The translations under genes were made by a program, and so were the position numbers. Source: Helicobacteraceae bacterium (lineage in GTDB: Bacteria > Campylobacterota > Campylobacteria > Campylobacterales > Sulfurimonadaceae). Taken from it: a stretch of 7,493 bases of DNA. How positions within the stretch are numbered: position 1 is the first letter of the stretch; each line of letters begins with the position of its first letter. Of the stretch, positions 1-5,418 are shown one piece after another. The stretch spans positions 1 to 7,493 of the forward strand of contig JALWLR010000048.1 in the NCBI GenBank assembly GCA_027084065.1, written 5' to 3'. The notes beneath the pieces were generated by a model. The model made no database searches. It had not been told where the DNA came from and saw only the letters and a list, made by a program, of their open reading frames with translations.

Positions 1-1
1 A

Positions 2-1246
2 TTTACAGAGCTTGGACTCGATAACAGATTATTGCAAAGCATAAAAGAGCTTGGGTTTGAAAAGCCTACCTACATTCAAGAGCGTACAATCCCCGTGGTA
101 CTTCAAAAAAAAGATATTTTCGCTACGGCACAGACGGGAACGGGAAAGACGGCGGCATTCGGTTTGCCTATGCTTCATAGACTCAAAAAGCATCTGCCTC
201 AAAAGCACCGAGCACTCGTTCTTGCTCCTACAAAAGAGTTGGCATTCCAAATCAGTGAAGATCTAAAGCAGTATGCGAAGTATATGGATCTTAAAATAGC
301 GATGATAGTAGGAGGCAAAGAGCTGCTTGCACAAAAAAAAGCACTCAAACAAGGAGCCGATGTCATTGTTGCAACTCCGTCGAAAATTCTTGAACACATT
401 CAAAATGGTTCGGATTTGAAAGATATAGAGTTTTTTGTTTTGGATGAAGCGGACAGAATGCTGGATATGGGGTTTGTCAAAGATATACGAAAACTCAATG
501 AATATTTCTCGAAAAAACATCAGACACTTCTTTTTAGCGCAACCATAACTGATAAAATTCGCAAGCTCTCGAAGTTGCTTTTGCGAAGCCCCGTTTTTAT
601 AGAGACGGCAAAGAAAAATACGACGGTAAAAAATGTCTCTCAAATAGCCTACAAAGTAGATGAAGAGCAAAAAGCGGAAGCGACAGCCTACCTTATAGGA
701 TCACGTAACTATGAGCAGGTACTTGTGTTTACTAGGACGAAAAAGAGTGCGGATGCTTTGGTTGAGGTGCTCAAAGAGTATGGGCTCAAAGCGGAGGTTA
801 TACATGGAGATATACAACGAAGCACGAGACTTCGCCGTATGAAAGAGTTCAAAACCGGCAAGTTTCAGGTACTTGTAGCAACAGACATCGCTTCACGTGG
901 TCTTGACATAGCAGAGCTTCCGTGTGTCATAAACTATGAGCTTCCGGCAGCACCGAGTGACTACATTCATAGAGTAGGGCGAACGGGAAGAGCAGGAAGA
1001 GAGGGGGAAGCCATCAGCCTGCTTGACATTTACGAGCGTCATGATATACGAGAAATAGAGCGTATTATCGAAGAGAAGGTCCCTCAAGAGATTTTAAAGG
1101 GATTTGAGCCGGATCCTTCGAAAAGACGAGAGGACAAAGAAGCCGTAAAACTCAAAAGTGAGTATAAAAACCAGTACCAAAAACGCAGACCGAAGAGAAA
1201 GCAGCCTGCAAAAACGAAAAAAAGAAAAACAACGAAAAGGGGATGA
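2..1246 (+). CDS. DEAD-box ATP-dependent RNA helicase, RhlE-like (5' end outside window)
   Basis: This enzyme unwinds RNA using ATP, probably in ribosome assembly or RNA decay in the cytoplasm. All core motifs are visible in order: Q-motif (FxxLGL before position 32, then GFEKPTYIQ), Walker A AQTGTGKT (128-151), PTKELA, VGG, TPSKIL, DEAD (443-454), SAT, a VLVFTRTK motif, ATDIASRGLDI and HRVGRTGR. A strongly basic Lys/Arg tail of about 45 residues follows, as in many RhlE/DeaD-type helicases, and probably binds RNA. The first in-frame start-like codon, TTG at 32, is not the real start: the conserved FTELGLDNRLL residues lie upstream in frame and run off the left edge, so only a few N-terminal residues are missing. 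Two motifs carry Lys where Arg or Gly is usual (PTKELA, TPSKIL); this is a mild variant and not disabling. It stops one base before pyrF and is probably cotranscribed with it. The DEAD-box family is certain; the RhlE subgroup is likely. Confidence 0.95.
   Translation, partial: FTELGLDNRLLQSIKELGFEKPTYIQERTIPVVLQKKDIFATAQTGTGKTAAFGLPMLHRLKKHLPQKHRALVLAPTKELAFQISEDLKQYAKYMDLKIAMIVGGKELLAQKKALKQGADVIVATPSKILEHIQNGSDLKDIEFFVLDEADRMLDMGFVKDIRKLNEYFSKKHQTLLFSATITDKIRKLSKLLLRSPVFIETAKKNTTVKNVSQIAYKVDEEQKAEATAYLIGSRNYEQVLVFTRTKKSADALVEVLKEYGLKAEVIHGDIQRSTRLRRMKEFKTGKFQVLVATDIASRGLDIAELPCVINYELPAAPSDYIHRVGRTGRAGREGEAISLLDIYERHDIREIERIIEEKVPQEILKGFEPDPSKRREDKEAVKLKSEYKNQYQKRRPKRKQPAKTKKRKTTKRG
1238..1242 (+). 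promoter_or_regulatory. Ribosome binding site that fixes the pyrF start
   Basis: AGGGG lies five bases before the GTG at 1248 and overlaps the end of the helicase gene. It supports GTG as the pyrF start over the ATG at 1158, which lies far inside the helicase gene. Confidence 0.6.
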
Positions 1247-1247
1247 T

Positions 1248-1937
1248 GTGGAGTTGTGTGTAGCGCTAGATTTGCCGAGTATGGAAGAAAACATTGCACT
1301 TGTCAAAAAAATACAAAACTATGATGTATGGCTGAAAGTAGGGCTTCGAAGTTATATTCGTGATGGCAAAGAGTTTTTGGATGAGATTAAAGCCATAAAT
1401 CCCGATTTTAAGATTTTTCTAGACCTCAAGCTTTATGATATTCCCAATACAATGGCAGATGCCGCAGAGTCCATAATGAGTCTTGGTGTCGATATGTTCA
1501 ACGTACATGCAAGTGCCGGCAAAAGAGCGATGCAGACGGTTATGCAAAGATTGCAAAAGTATGAAAAACGCCCTTTGGTACTTGCTGTAACAGCTTTGAC
1601 CTCTTTTACAAATGAAGAGTTTAAAGAGGTGTATAATGCGGACATTGACGAGATGGCGGATCGCTTTGCCGTAGATGCTTATGAAAGTGGGCTGGATGGA
1701 GTTGTGTGTAGTGCGTTTGAGAGCGCTTCCATAAAAGAAAAGACCGCTTCATCGTTTATGACACTCACTCCGGGAATTCGTCCCTTTGGAGAAGATGCGG
1801 GAGATCAAAAACGTGTTGCAGATATTGCTTTTGCAAAAAATGCGGCTGTGGATTTCATTGTAGTCGGTCGTCCTATTTATAATTCGGATGAACCGGCAAA
1901 AATTGTAGAGAAAATTTTAAAAGAGCTAAAAGATTAA
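1248..1937 (+). CDS. pyrF: Orotidine 5'-phosphate decarboxylase
   Basis: It decarboxylates OMP to UMP, the last step of de novo pyrimidine synthesis, in the cytoplasm. The 229-residue protein is a single TIM barrel of normal family length. Visible signature residues: Asp8 in VALDLPS, Lys30 in LKVG, the catalytic array in DLKLYDIPNT (Asp59, Lys61, Asp64), VHAS (86-89), TPGIRP (174-179) and the phosphate-gripping VVGRPI (205-210). The start is GTG at 1248, because homology begins right there (MELCVALD) and a Shine-Dalgarno sequence sits five bases upstream. The same frame stays open back to 1158, but that extension is only Lys/Arg-rich sequence read from the A-rich helicase tail. The gene starts one base after the helicase stop codon, so translation is probably coupled. 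All catalytic residues are present. Identification is firm. Confidence 0.97.
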   Translation: MELCVALDLPSMEENIALVKKIQNYDVWLKVGLRSYIRDGKEFLDEIKAINPDFKIFLDLKLYDIPNTMADAAESIMSLGVDMFNVHASAGKRAMQTVMQRLQKYEKRPLVLAVTALTSFTNEEFKEVYNADIDEMADRFAVDAYESGLDGVVCSAFESASIKEKTASSFMTLTPGIRPFGEDAGDQKRVADIAFAKNAAVDFIVVGRPIYNSDEPAKIVEKILKELKD

Positions 1938-1966
1938 GCTTTCTATTATGTAAGTCAGATTATAAT
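1938..1966 (+). promoter_or_regulatory. Probable promoter of the tRNA-Ser gene
   Basis: A perfect TATAAT lies at 1961-1966, 27 bases before the mature tRNA. The -35 region (GCTTTC, 17 bases upstream) is a poor match, which is common for sigma-70 promoters of Campylobacterota. Transcription would begin near 1973 and leave a leader of about 20 bases for processing. Confidence 0.5.
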
Positions 1967-1993
1967 TCCGATCTACATAAGTAGAAACCAAAT

Positions 1994-2083
1994 GGAGAAG
2001 TGGGTGAGTGGCTGAAACCACACCCCTGCTAAGGGTGCGAGGGGGCAACTCCTCCGAGGGTTCGAATCCCTCCTTCTCCACCA
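1994..2083 (+). tRNA. tRNA-Ser(GCT)
   Basis: This is a class II tRNA reading AGC and AGU codons. The acceptor stem GGAGAAG (1994-2000) pairs with CTTCTCC (2073-2079). The D stem is GGT/ACC (2003-2005 with 2017-2019). The anticodon stem CACCC/GGGTG (2021-2025 with 2033-2037) holds loop CTGCTAA with anticodon GCT at 2028-2030. The long variable arm is a six-pair hairpin with a GCAA loop (2039-2054), typical of serine tRNAs. The T stem GAGGG/CCCTC (2056-2060 with 2068-2072) encloses TTCGAAT. CCA is encoded at 2081-2083. The discriminator base is A (2080), where bacterial serine tRNAs usually have G. The 3' end directly borders the accessory restriction-modification segment, so the gene may have served as an integration site. 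Confidence 0.97.
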
Positions 2084-2085
2084 CT

Positions 2086-2112
2086 TTTACTCTTCTTAAA
2101 ACATTCTATAAT
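2086..2112 (+). promoter_or_regulatory. Candidate promoter for the mod-fic operon
   Basis: A perfect TATAAT (2107-2112) follows a TTTACT (-35-like, 4 of 6 matches to TTGACA) at 2086-2091, with a short 15-base spacer. Transcription would start near 2119 and give mod a leader of about 135 bases. It begins three bases after the tRNA CCA, so read-through from the tRNA promoter is also possible. No clear terminator hairpin separates them. Confidence 0.4.
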
Positions 2113-2137
2113 TCTTGCATGTTATCCATTTAATTAA

Positions 2138-2254
2138 CTTTATTTAGAAATCCAAAAAGCTGATACAATAGATTTTGATTTTTGGCCTATTTTGAAGAAA
2201 CTTTGGGGTCTTCAACAAAAGAAGGCTGATAAATATTACCAAGGAAAAAAATAG
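2138..2254 (+). pseudogene. 3' tail of a lost gene upstream of mod
   Basis: A frame with no plausible start runs from just after a TAA at 2135 to a TAG at 2252-2254, giving 38 residues that begin LYLEIQKADTIDF and end ADKYYQGKK. Its sequence reads like a real protein C-terminus (mixed hydrophobic, Trp and Lys residues), not random AT-rich translation. Its stop codon shares one base with the mod GTG start (TAGTG), and the mod ribosome binding site lies inside its last codons. This is the usual layout of neighbouring genes in an operon. I infer that mod once followed a full gene here and that its 5' part was deleted at the junction next to the tRNA. I do not recognise the family. The only possible start inside it is TTG at 2192, which would give about 20 residues. 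Confidence 0.45.
2242..2246 (+). promoter_or_regulatory. Ribosome binding site of mod
   Basis: AGGAA sits seven bases before the GTG at 2254 and supports that GTG as the mod start. There is no in-frame ATG near it. Confidence 0.6.
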
Positions 2255-4131
2255 TGAAAAAACTTGACCCACAAACCCCCGACTTTACCGACCAGAACAT
2301 AGCCAAACTAGCTGAGCTTTTTCCAAACTGTGTAACGGAGAGCAGAGATGAAGATGGTGCACTTCAAAAAGCTATAGACTTTGACCTACTCAAGCAAGAG
2401 CTTTCCAAAAATATCGTTGAGGGAACGAAAGAGCGTTACCGTTTGGAGTGGCCGGGGAAAAAAGAAGCACTGCTTGCGGCTAATACACCCATAGATAAAA
2501 CCTTACGCCCCGCACGAGAGGAGAGTGTCGATTTTGACACCACCAAAAATCTTTATATAGAAGGAGACAACCTCGAAGCACTCAAACTCCTCCAAGAAGC
2601 CTACCTTGGCAAGGTAAAGATGATATACATAGACCCGCCTTACAATACGGGCAAAGATTTTGTTTATAAAGACAACTTCACAAGAGGTCGCTATGAGGAG
2701 CTGGAGGAGAGCGGGCAAGTAGATAGCGAGGGTAACCGTCTGGTGCAAAACTTGGAGAGTAACGGACGGTTTCATAGTGATTGGCTCAGTATGATGTATC
2801 CGAGACTTCGACTTGCCAGAAACCTGCTTAAAGATGATGGGGTAATATTTATCTCGATAGACGATAACGAAGTGCATAATTTGAGGAAGATTTGTGATGA
2901 GGTGTTTGGGGAGGGGAATTTTGTAGCAAATATAGTTTGGCAAAAAAAATATGGACCAGCTAATGATGCAAAGTATATATCTCAAACTCATGAATATGTT
3001 CTTGTGTATGCAAAGTCAATTATATCTTGGAGTCCAGGGTTGCTTCCACGTTCAGAAAGTCAATTAAGTGCTTTTTCCAATCCTGATAATGACCCAAGAG
3101 GTGTTTGGCGAGCAAGTGATTTGTCTGTAAGAACATATAATGACAATTGTGATTATGACATTATAGGTCCAGATGGAAGTGTTTATAAGCCACCTGCAAG
3201 TCGTGCTTGGGCAGTTAATGAAAAAAGATTTAAAGAATTGTTGGCTGATAACAGAATAACTTTTGGTAAAAATGGCAAAAGTCGTCCTATGTTGAAAAAA
3301 TTTTTAACAGAAGTAAAACAGGGAATTACGCCTGATACATGGTGGGATAGAGAAAAATCAGGAGATAATAAAATAGCTCGTTATGAAATGAAAGAAATTT
3401 TTCCTGAAAACATTTTTGATACACCAAAACCTACGAAATTAATTCTCTTAGCTACGCGTATAGCTAATTTAAATCATAACGACATCATCCTCGACTTCTT
3501 CTCCGGCTCTGCCACCACCGCCCATGCTGTGATGCAGCTTAATGCCGAAGATGGCGGTAATCGCCGCTTTATTATGGTGCAACTTCCTGAAAAAACCGAT
3601 GAAAAAAGCGAAGCCTACAAAGCGGGTTACAAAACCATCGCCGAGATAGGCAAAGAGCGTATCCGCCGTGCGGGGAGAAAGATAAAAGAGGAGAACAAAG
3701 ACAAAGAGGGGATAGAGCATCTTGACATAGGCTTTAGAGTGCTGAAAATTGACAGCTCCAACTTCAAAGATATTTACGCTACACCAGATAATATCACCCA
3801 AGAGAGCCTTTTTGAGACAGTAGAGCATATCAAAGCTGACAGAAGCGCAGAAGATTTGCTCTTTGGGGTGCTTGTGAGATGGGGTGTGGACTTGAGTTTG
3901 CCTATACGAAGAGAGACTGTTGAAGGTAAAGAGGTCTTTTTTGTAGGACACGGAGACTTGGCAGCCTGCTTTGAAGAGGAGATAGATGAAGCACTCGTTA
4001 AATCGCTTGCAAAAAAAGAGGTGCTTCGCGTCGTTTTTAAAGAGAGTAGCTTCAAAGATGACAACATCAAGATAAATACCGAGCAGATTTTCAAACAACT
4101 TGCCCCTGCGACCGAAGTGAGGGTGATATGA
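2254..4131 (+). CDS. mod: Type III restriction-modification methyltransferase subunit (Mod)
   Basis: Mod methylates adenine N6 at a short asymmetric site using S-adenosylmethionine. It also gives site recognition to the Res subunit in the Mod-Res complex. The 625-residue length is normal for the family. Motif order is that of beta-class enzymes: catalytic DPPY at residues 127-130 (DPPYNTGKDF), preceded by the family signature KNLYIEGDNLEALKLL, and the SAM-binding motif DFFSGSATTAHAV from residue 414. The roughly 180 residues from about 230 to 410 hold the target recognition domain, including NPDNDPRG and EVKQGITPDTWW segments. This middle part is clearly more AT-rich than the flanks. The gene starts with GTG, has a good ribosome binding site, and overlaps fic by ATGA, so mod and fic are translationally coupled. 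All catalytic motifs are intact. The recognition sequence cannot be read from the protein. Confidence 0.95.
   Translation: MKKLDPQTPDFTDQNIAKLAELFPNCVTESRDEDGALQKAIDFDLLKQELSKNIVEGTKERYRLEWPGKKEALLAANTPIDKTLRPAREESVDFDTTKNLYIEGDNLEALKLLQEAYLGKVKMIYIDPPYNTGKDFVYKDNFTRGRYEELEESGQVDSEGNRLVQNLESNGRFHSDWLSMMYPRLRLARNLLKDDGVIFISIDDNEVHNLRKICDEVFGEGNFVANIVWQKKYGPANDAKYISQTHEYVLVYAKSIISWSPGLLPRSESQLSAFSNPDNDPRGVWRASDLSVRTYNDNCDYDIIGPDGSVYKPPASRAWAVNEKRFKELLADNRITFGKNGKSRPMLKKFLTEVKQGITPDTWWDREKSGDNKIARYEMKEIFPENIFDTPKPTKLILLATRIANLNHNDIILDFFSGSATTAHAVMQLNAEDGGNRRFIMVQLPEKTDEKSEAYKAGYKTIAEIGKERIRRAGRKIKEENKDKEGIEHLDIGFRVLKIDSSNFKDIYATPDNITQESLFETVEHIKADRSAEDLLFGVLVRWGVDLSLPIRRETVEGKEVFFVGHGDLAACFEEEIDEALVKSLAKKEVLRVVFKESSFKDDNIKINTEQIFKQLAPATEVRVI
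2938..3480 (+). other. AT-rich target recognition segment within mod
   Basis: A hand count gives about 34% G+C for 2941-3480, against about 41% for 2761-2940 and 50% for 3481-3720. Codon choice shifts as well: A/T-ending codons and homopolymer runs dominate inside, while C-ending codons (GACATCATCCTCGAC) begin abruptly at 3481. The segment coincides with the part of Mod between the DPPY motif and the SAM motif where target specificity resides. Confidence 0.6.
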
Positions 4132-5213
4132 GTCAATTTGAACTATCGTTACTGCCTTTAGAGAAAGATATTGAAAGCAAAAAAGTATTAAAAAAAGCTG
4201 CACTTGCAAACAAAGAGTTGGCAAAGCTCGATGGATTAGTAGCTGCCATACCAAATCAAAGCATCCTTATAAATGCACTTGTTCTTCAAGAAGCAAAAGA
4301 GAGTAGCGAGATTGAAAATATCATAACCACACATGATGAGCTTTATCAAGCCGGGGTTGATTTTGATGCGGCTTCAAGAGAAGCAAAAGAGGTGTATCAT
4401 TATCGTGAAGCACTTCTGTATGGGTATGCGCAGGTCAAACAAAAAGGCTTGCTACTTAAAAAAGATATAGTGGAGATTCAAAAGATTTTGGAGGGAAACA
4501 GTGCTGGCATACGAACACAATCTGGCACAGTTTTGAGAAATACAAAAACCGGAGATGTTATCTACACACCTCCGCAAGAGAATCAAACTATTCATGTACT
4601 ACTTGACAACTTGGAGCGCTATATTAACGAGCCTTCGGAAAACGACCCTCTTGTCGATATGGCCATCATTCATTATCAGTTTGAGTCCATCCACCCTTTT
4701 TATGACGGTAATGGTAGAACCGGACGGATACTGAACATTTTGTACTTGGTTCTTAAAGAGTTGTTGGAGATTCCTGTTTTGTATCTTAGTCGTTATATTA
4801 TCCGTACAAAAAGTGATTATTATCGATTGTTGCAAGAGGTAAGAACAAAAGGAGCATGGGAGGAGTGGATACTCTATATGCTTGATGGAGTGATTCAAAC
4901 TTCTCGTGAAACGATTTGTATCATCCGCCAGATTCGCACTCAAATGCAAAGTGTGAAGGAGCGCATAAAAGAACATGCTCCTAAGATATACAGTAAAGAC
5001 CTACTGGAGTTATTGTTTAAACACCCATATACGAAAATCGAATTTGTGATGGATAGCTTGGGAGTTACAAGGCAGACGGCTTCGAGTTACTTGAAAAAGC
5101 TGGAGTCTATGGGGATACTTCAAGAGCACAAAATAGGACGCACAAAGTACTTTATAAATAAAGAGCTTTTTGAGCTTTTACGAAAGAGTGCCGAAGATGT
5201 CGAATGTGTATAG
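4128..5213 (+). CDS. fic: Fic-family AMP-transferase with N-terminal inhibitory motif and C-terminal winged helix
   Basis: Fic enzymes usually transfer AMP from ATP to a hydroxyl of a target protein; bacterial targets in studied cases include DNA gyrase and topoisomerase IV. The 361 residues show a Fic N-terminal domain (about 1-90) with the inhibitory motif SSEIEN at 59-64, fitting (S/T)xxxE(G/N), which places it in class II. Next come a target-docking flap region (about 134-150) and the complete catalytic loop HPFYDGNGRTGR at 189-200, with His189 as the catalytic base. The C-terminus (about 291-345) resembles a winged helix-turn-helix: VMDSLGVTRQTASSYLKKLE followed by a wing-like GILQEHKIGRTKYF. 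All active-site residues are present, so it is probably active but self-inhibited and needs no separate antitoxin. It begins inside the last codon of mod (ATGA overlap, GAGGG ribosome binding site at 4119-4123) and stops three bases before an operator-like array. The target in this organism is unknown. Confidence 0.93.
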   Translation: MSQFELSLLPLEKDIESKKVLKKAALANKELAKLDGLVAAIPNQSILINALVLQEAKESSEIENIITTHDELYQAGVDFDAASREAKEVYHYREALLYGYAQVKQKGLLLKKDIVEIQKILEGNSAGIRTQSGTVLRNTKTGDVIYTPPQENQTIHVLLDNLERYINEPSENDPLVDMAIIHYQFESIHPFYDGNGRTGRILNILYLVLKELLEIPVLYLSRYIIRTKSDYYRLLQEVRTKGAWEEWILYMLDGVIQTSRETICIIRQIRTQMQSVKERIKEHAPKIYSKDLLELLFKHPYTKIEFVMDSLGVTRQTASSYLKKLESMGILQEHKIGRTKYFINKELFELLRKSAEDVECV

Positions 5214-5215
5214 TT

Positions 5216-5248
5216 ATATGTTAAAAAATTTGGATTTTTTTAACATAT
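5216..5248. repeat. Inverted repeat 1, perfect 13-base arms
   Basis: ATATGTTAAAAAA (5216-5228) is exactly complementary to TTTTTTAACATAT (5236-5248), with a seven-base centre. Its stem has only one G-C pair, so it is more likely a protein-binding site than a strong transcription terminator, although weak termination after fic is possible. Confidence 0.8.
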
Positions 5249-5255
5249 TTGTTCG

Positions 5256-5289
5256 ATATGTTAAAGAAAAGAGCTTTTGTTTAACATAT
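5256..5289. repeat. Inverted repeat 2, 10-base arms plus 4 inner pairs
   Basis: ATATGTTAAA (5256-5265) pairs with TTTAACATAT (5280-5289). After one mismatch (5266/5279), AAAA pairs with TTTT around a GAGC centre. It begins exactly 40 bases after inverted repeat 1 and shares its outer ten bases. Confidence 0.8.
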
Positions 5290-5310
5290 ATGAATGAAGT
5301 GTTAAAAAAA

Positions 5311-5355
5311 GCCAAATGTGACAGAGTGACAGATATCCTCTGACAGAGATTTGGC
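5311..5355. repeat. GCCAAAT/ATTTGGC inverted repeat enclosing TGACAGA repeats
   Basis: GCCAAAT (5311-5317) and ATTTGGC (5349-5355) form a perfect seven-base inverted pair. Between them, GTGACAGA occurs twice in tandem (5318-5325, 5326-5333) and TGACAGAG a third time at 5341-5348. The last copy also belongs to a small palindrome CTCTG-A-CAGAG (5338-5348). This lies between the TGTTAA array and the res start, where a promoter or second operator would be expected. No known site is recognised. Confidence 0.5.
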
Positions 5356-5369
5356 GTTTGTAAGTGCAA

Positions 5370-5396
5370 TTGTGGCATAAAAAATATTGATATAGA
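5370..5396 (+). promoter_or_regulatory. Weak candidate promoter for res
   Basis: TTGTGG (5370-5375) and TATAGA (5391-5396) are separated by 15 bases, in an AT-rich stretch just before res. Both boxes are imperfect and the spacer is short, so this is only a candidate. If it is right, transcription would start near 5403 with almost no leader. Apart from this and the repeats, the 205-base gap between fic and res (5214-5418) holds no recognisable gene. Confidence 0.2.
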
Positions 5397-5405
5397 GTTA
5401 AAATC

Positions 5406-5411
5406 AGAGGA
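5406..5411 (+). promoter_or_regulatory. Ribosome binding site of res
   Basis: AGAGGA lies seven bases before the GTG at 5419. The ATG at 5414 is in another frame and meets TGA after one codon, so GTG is the start. Confidence 0.6.
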
Positions 5412-5418
5412 AAATGCA

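Larger units (their letters stand above)
5216..5307 (+). promoter_or_regulatory. Operator-like array of five TGTTAA half-sites
   Basis: TGTTAA or its complement TTAACA occurs at 5219, 5240, 5259, 5281 and 5300 in alternating orientation. Centre spacings are 21, 19, 22 and 19 bases, near two DNA turns each. The extended half-site ATATGTTAAA is shared by the first four copies; the fifth is degenerate (AAGTGTTAAA). Elsewhere in the window I found only one isolated match, inside mod at 3304. The layout fits cooperative binding of a dimeric regulator. The Fic winged-helix protein encoded just upstream is the natural candidate, though this is not proven. Confidence 0.6.

Noticed and set aside
263..670. 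A 135-codon minus-strand open frame inside the helicase gene
   Set aside because: It is fully antisense to conserved helicase motifs and has no recognisable domain or ribosome binding site.
1158..1247. An N-terminal extension of pyrF from ATG at 1158, adding 30 residues
   Set aside because: The extension is Lys/Arg-rich sequence read out of frame from the A-rich helicase tail. PyrF homology and a ribosome binding site both point to GTG at 1248.
2942..2949. A run of eight A in mod as a possible phase-variation switch
   Set aside because: The run encodes Gln-Lys-Lys in a conserved segment, eight A is ordinary for AT-rich DNA, and a similar run occurs in the helicase. No long G tract or tetranucleotide repeat is present in mod, fic or the visible part of res.
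3469..4254. A 261-codon minus-strand open frame opposite the end of mod and the start of fic
   Set aside because: It lies antisense to two well-supported genes, has a composition typical of a mirror frame (rich in Phe, Leu, Cys) and shows no motif.
5216..5248. Inverted repeat 1 as a rho-independent terminator of fic
   Set aside because: It ends with T-rich sequence, but the stem has a single G-C pair, and the same arms recur in a second copy 40 bases on. An operator explains both copies better, though weak termination cannot be excluded.
5216..5307. The repeats as a small CRISPR array or as transposon ends
   Set aside because: There are no regular spacers of 28-40 bases between identical repeats, no cas gene and no transposase. 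The units are palindromic half-sites with near two-turn spacing.
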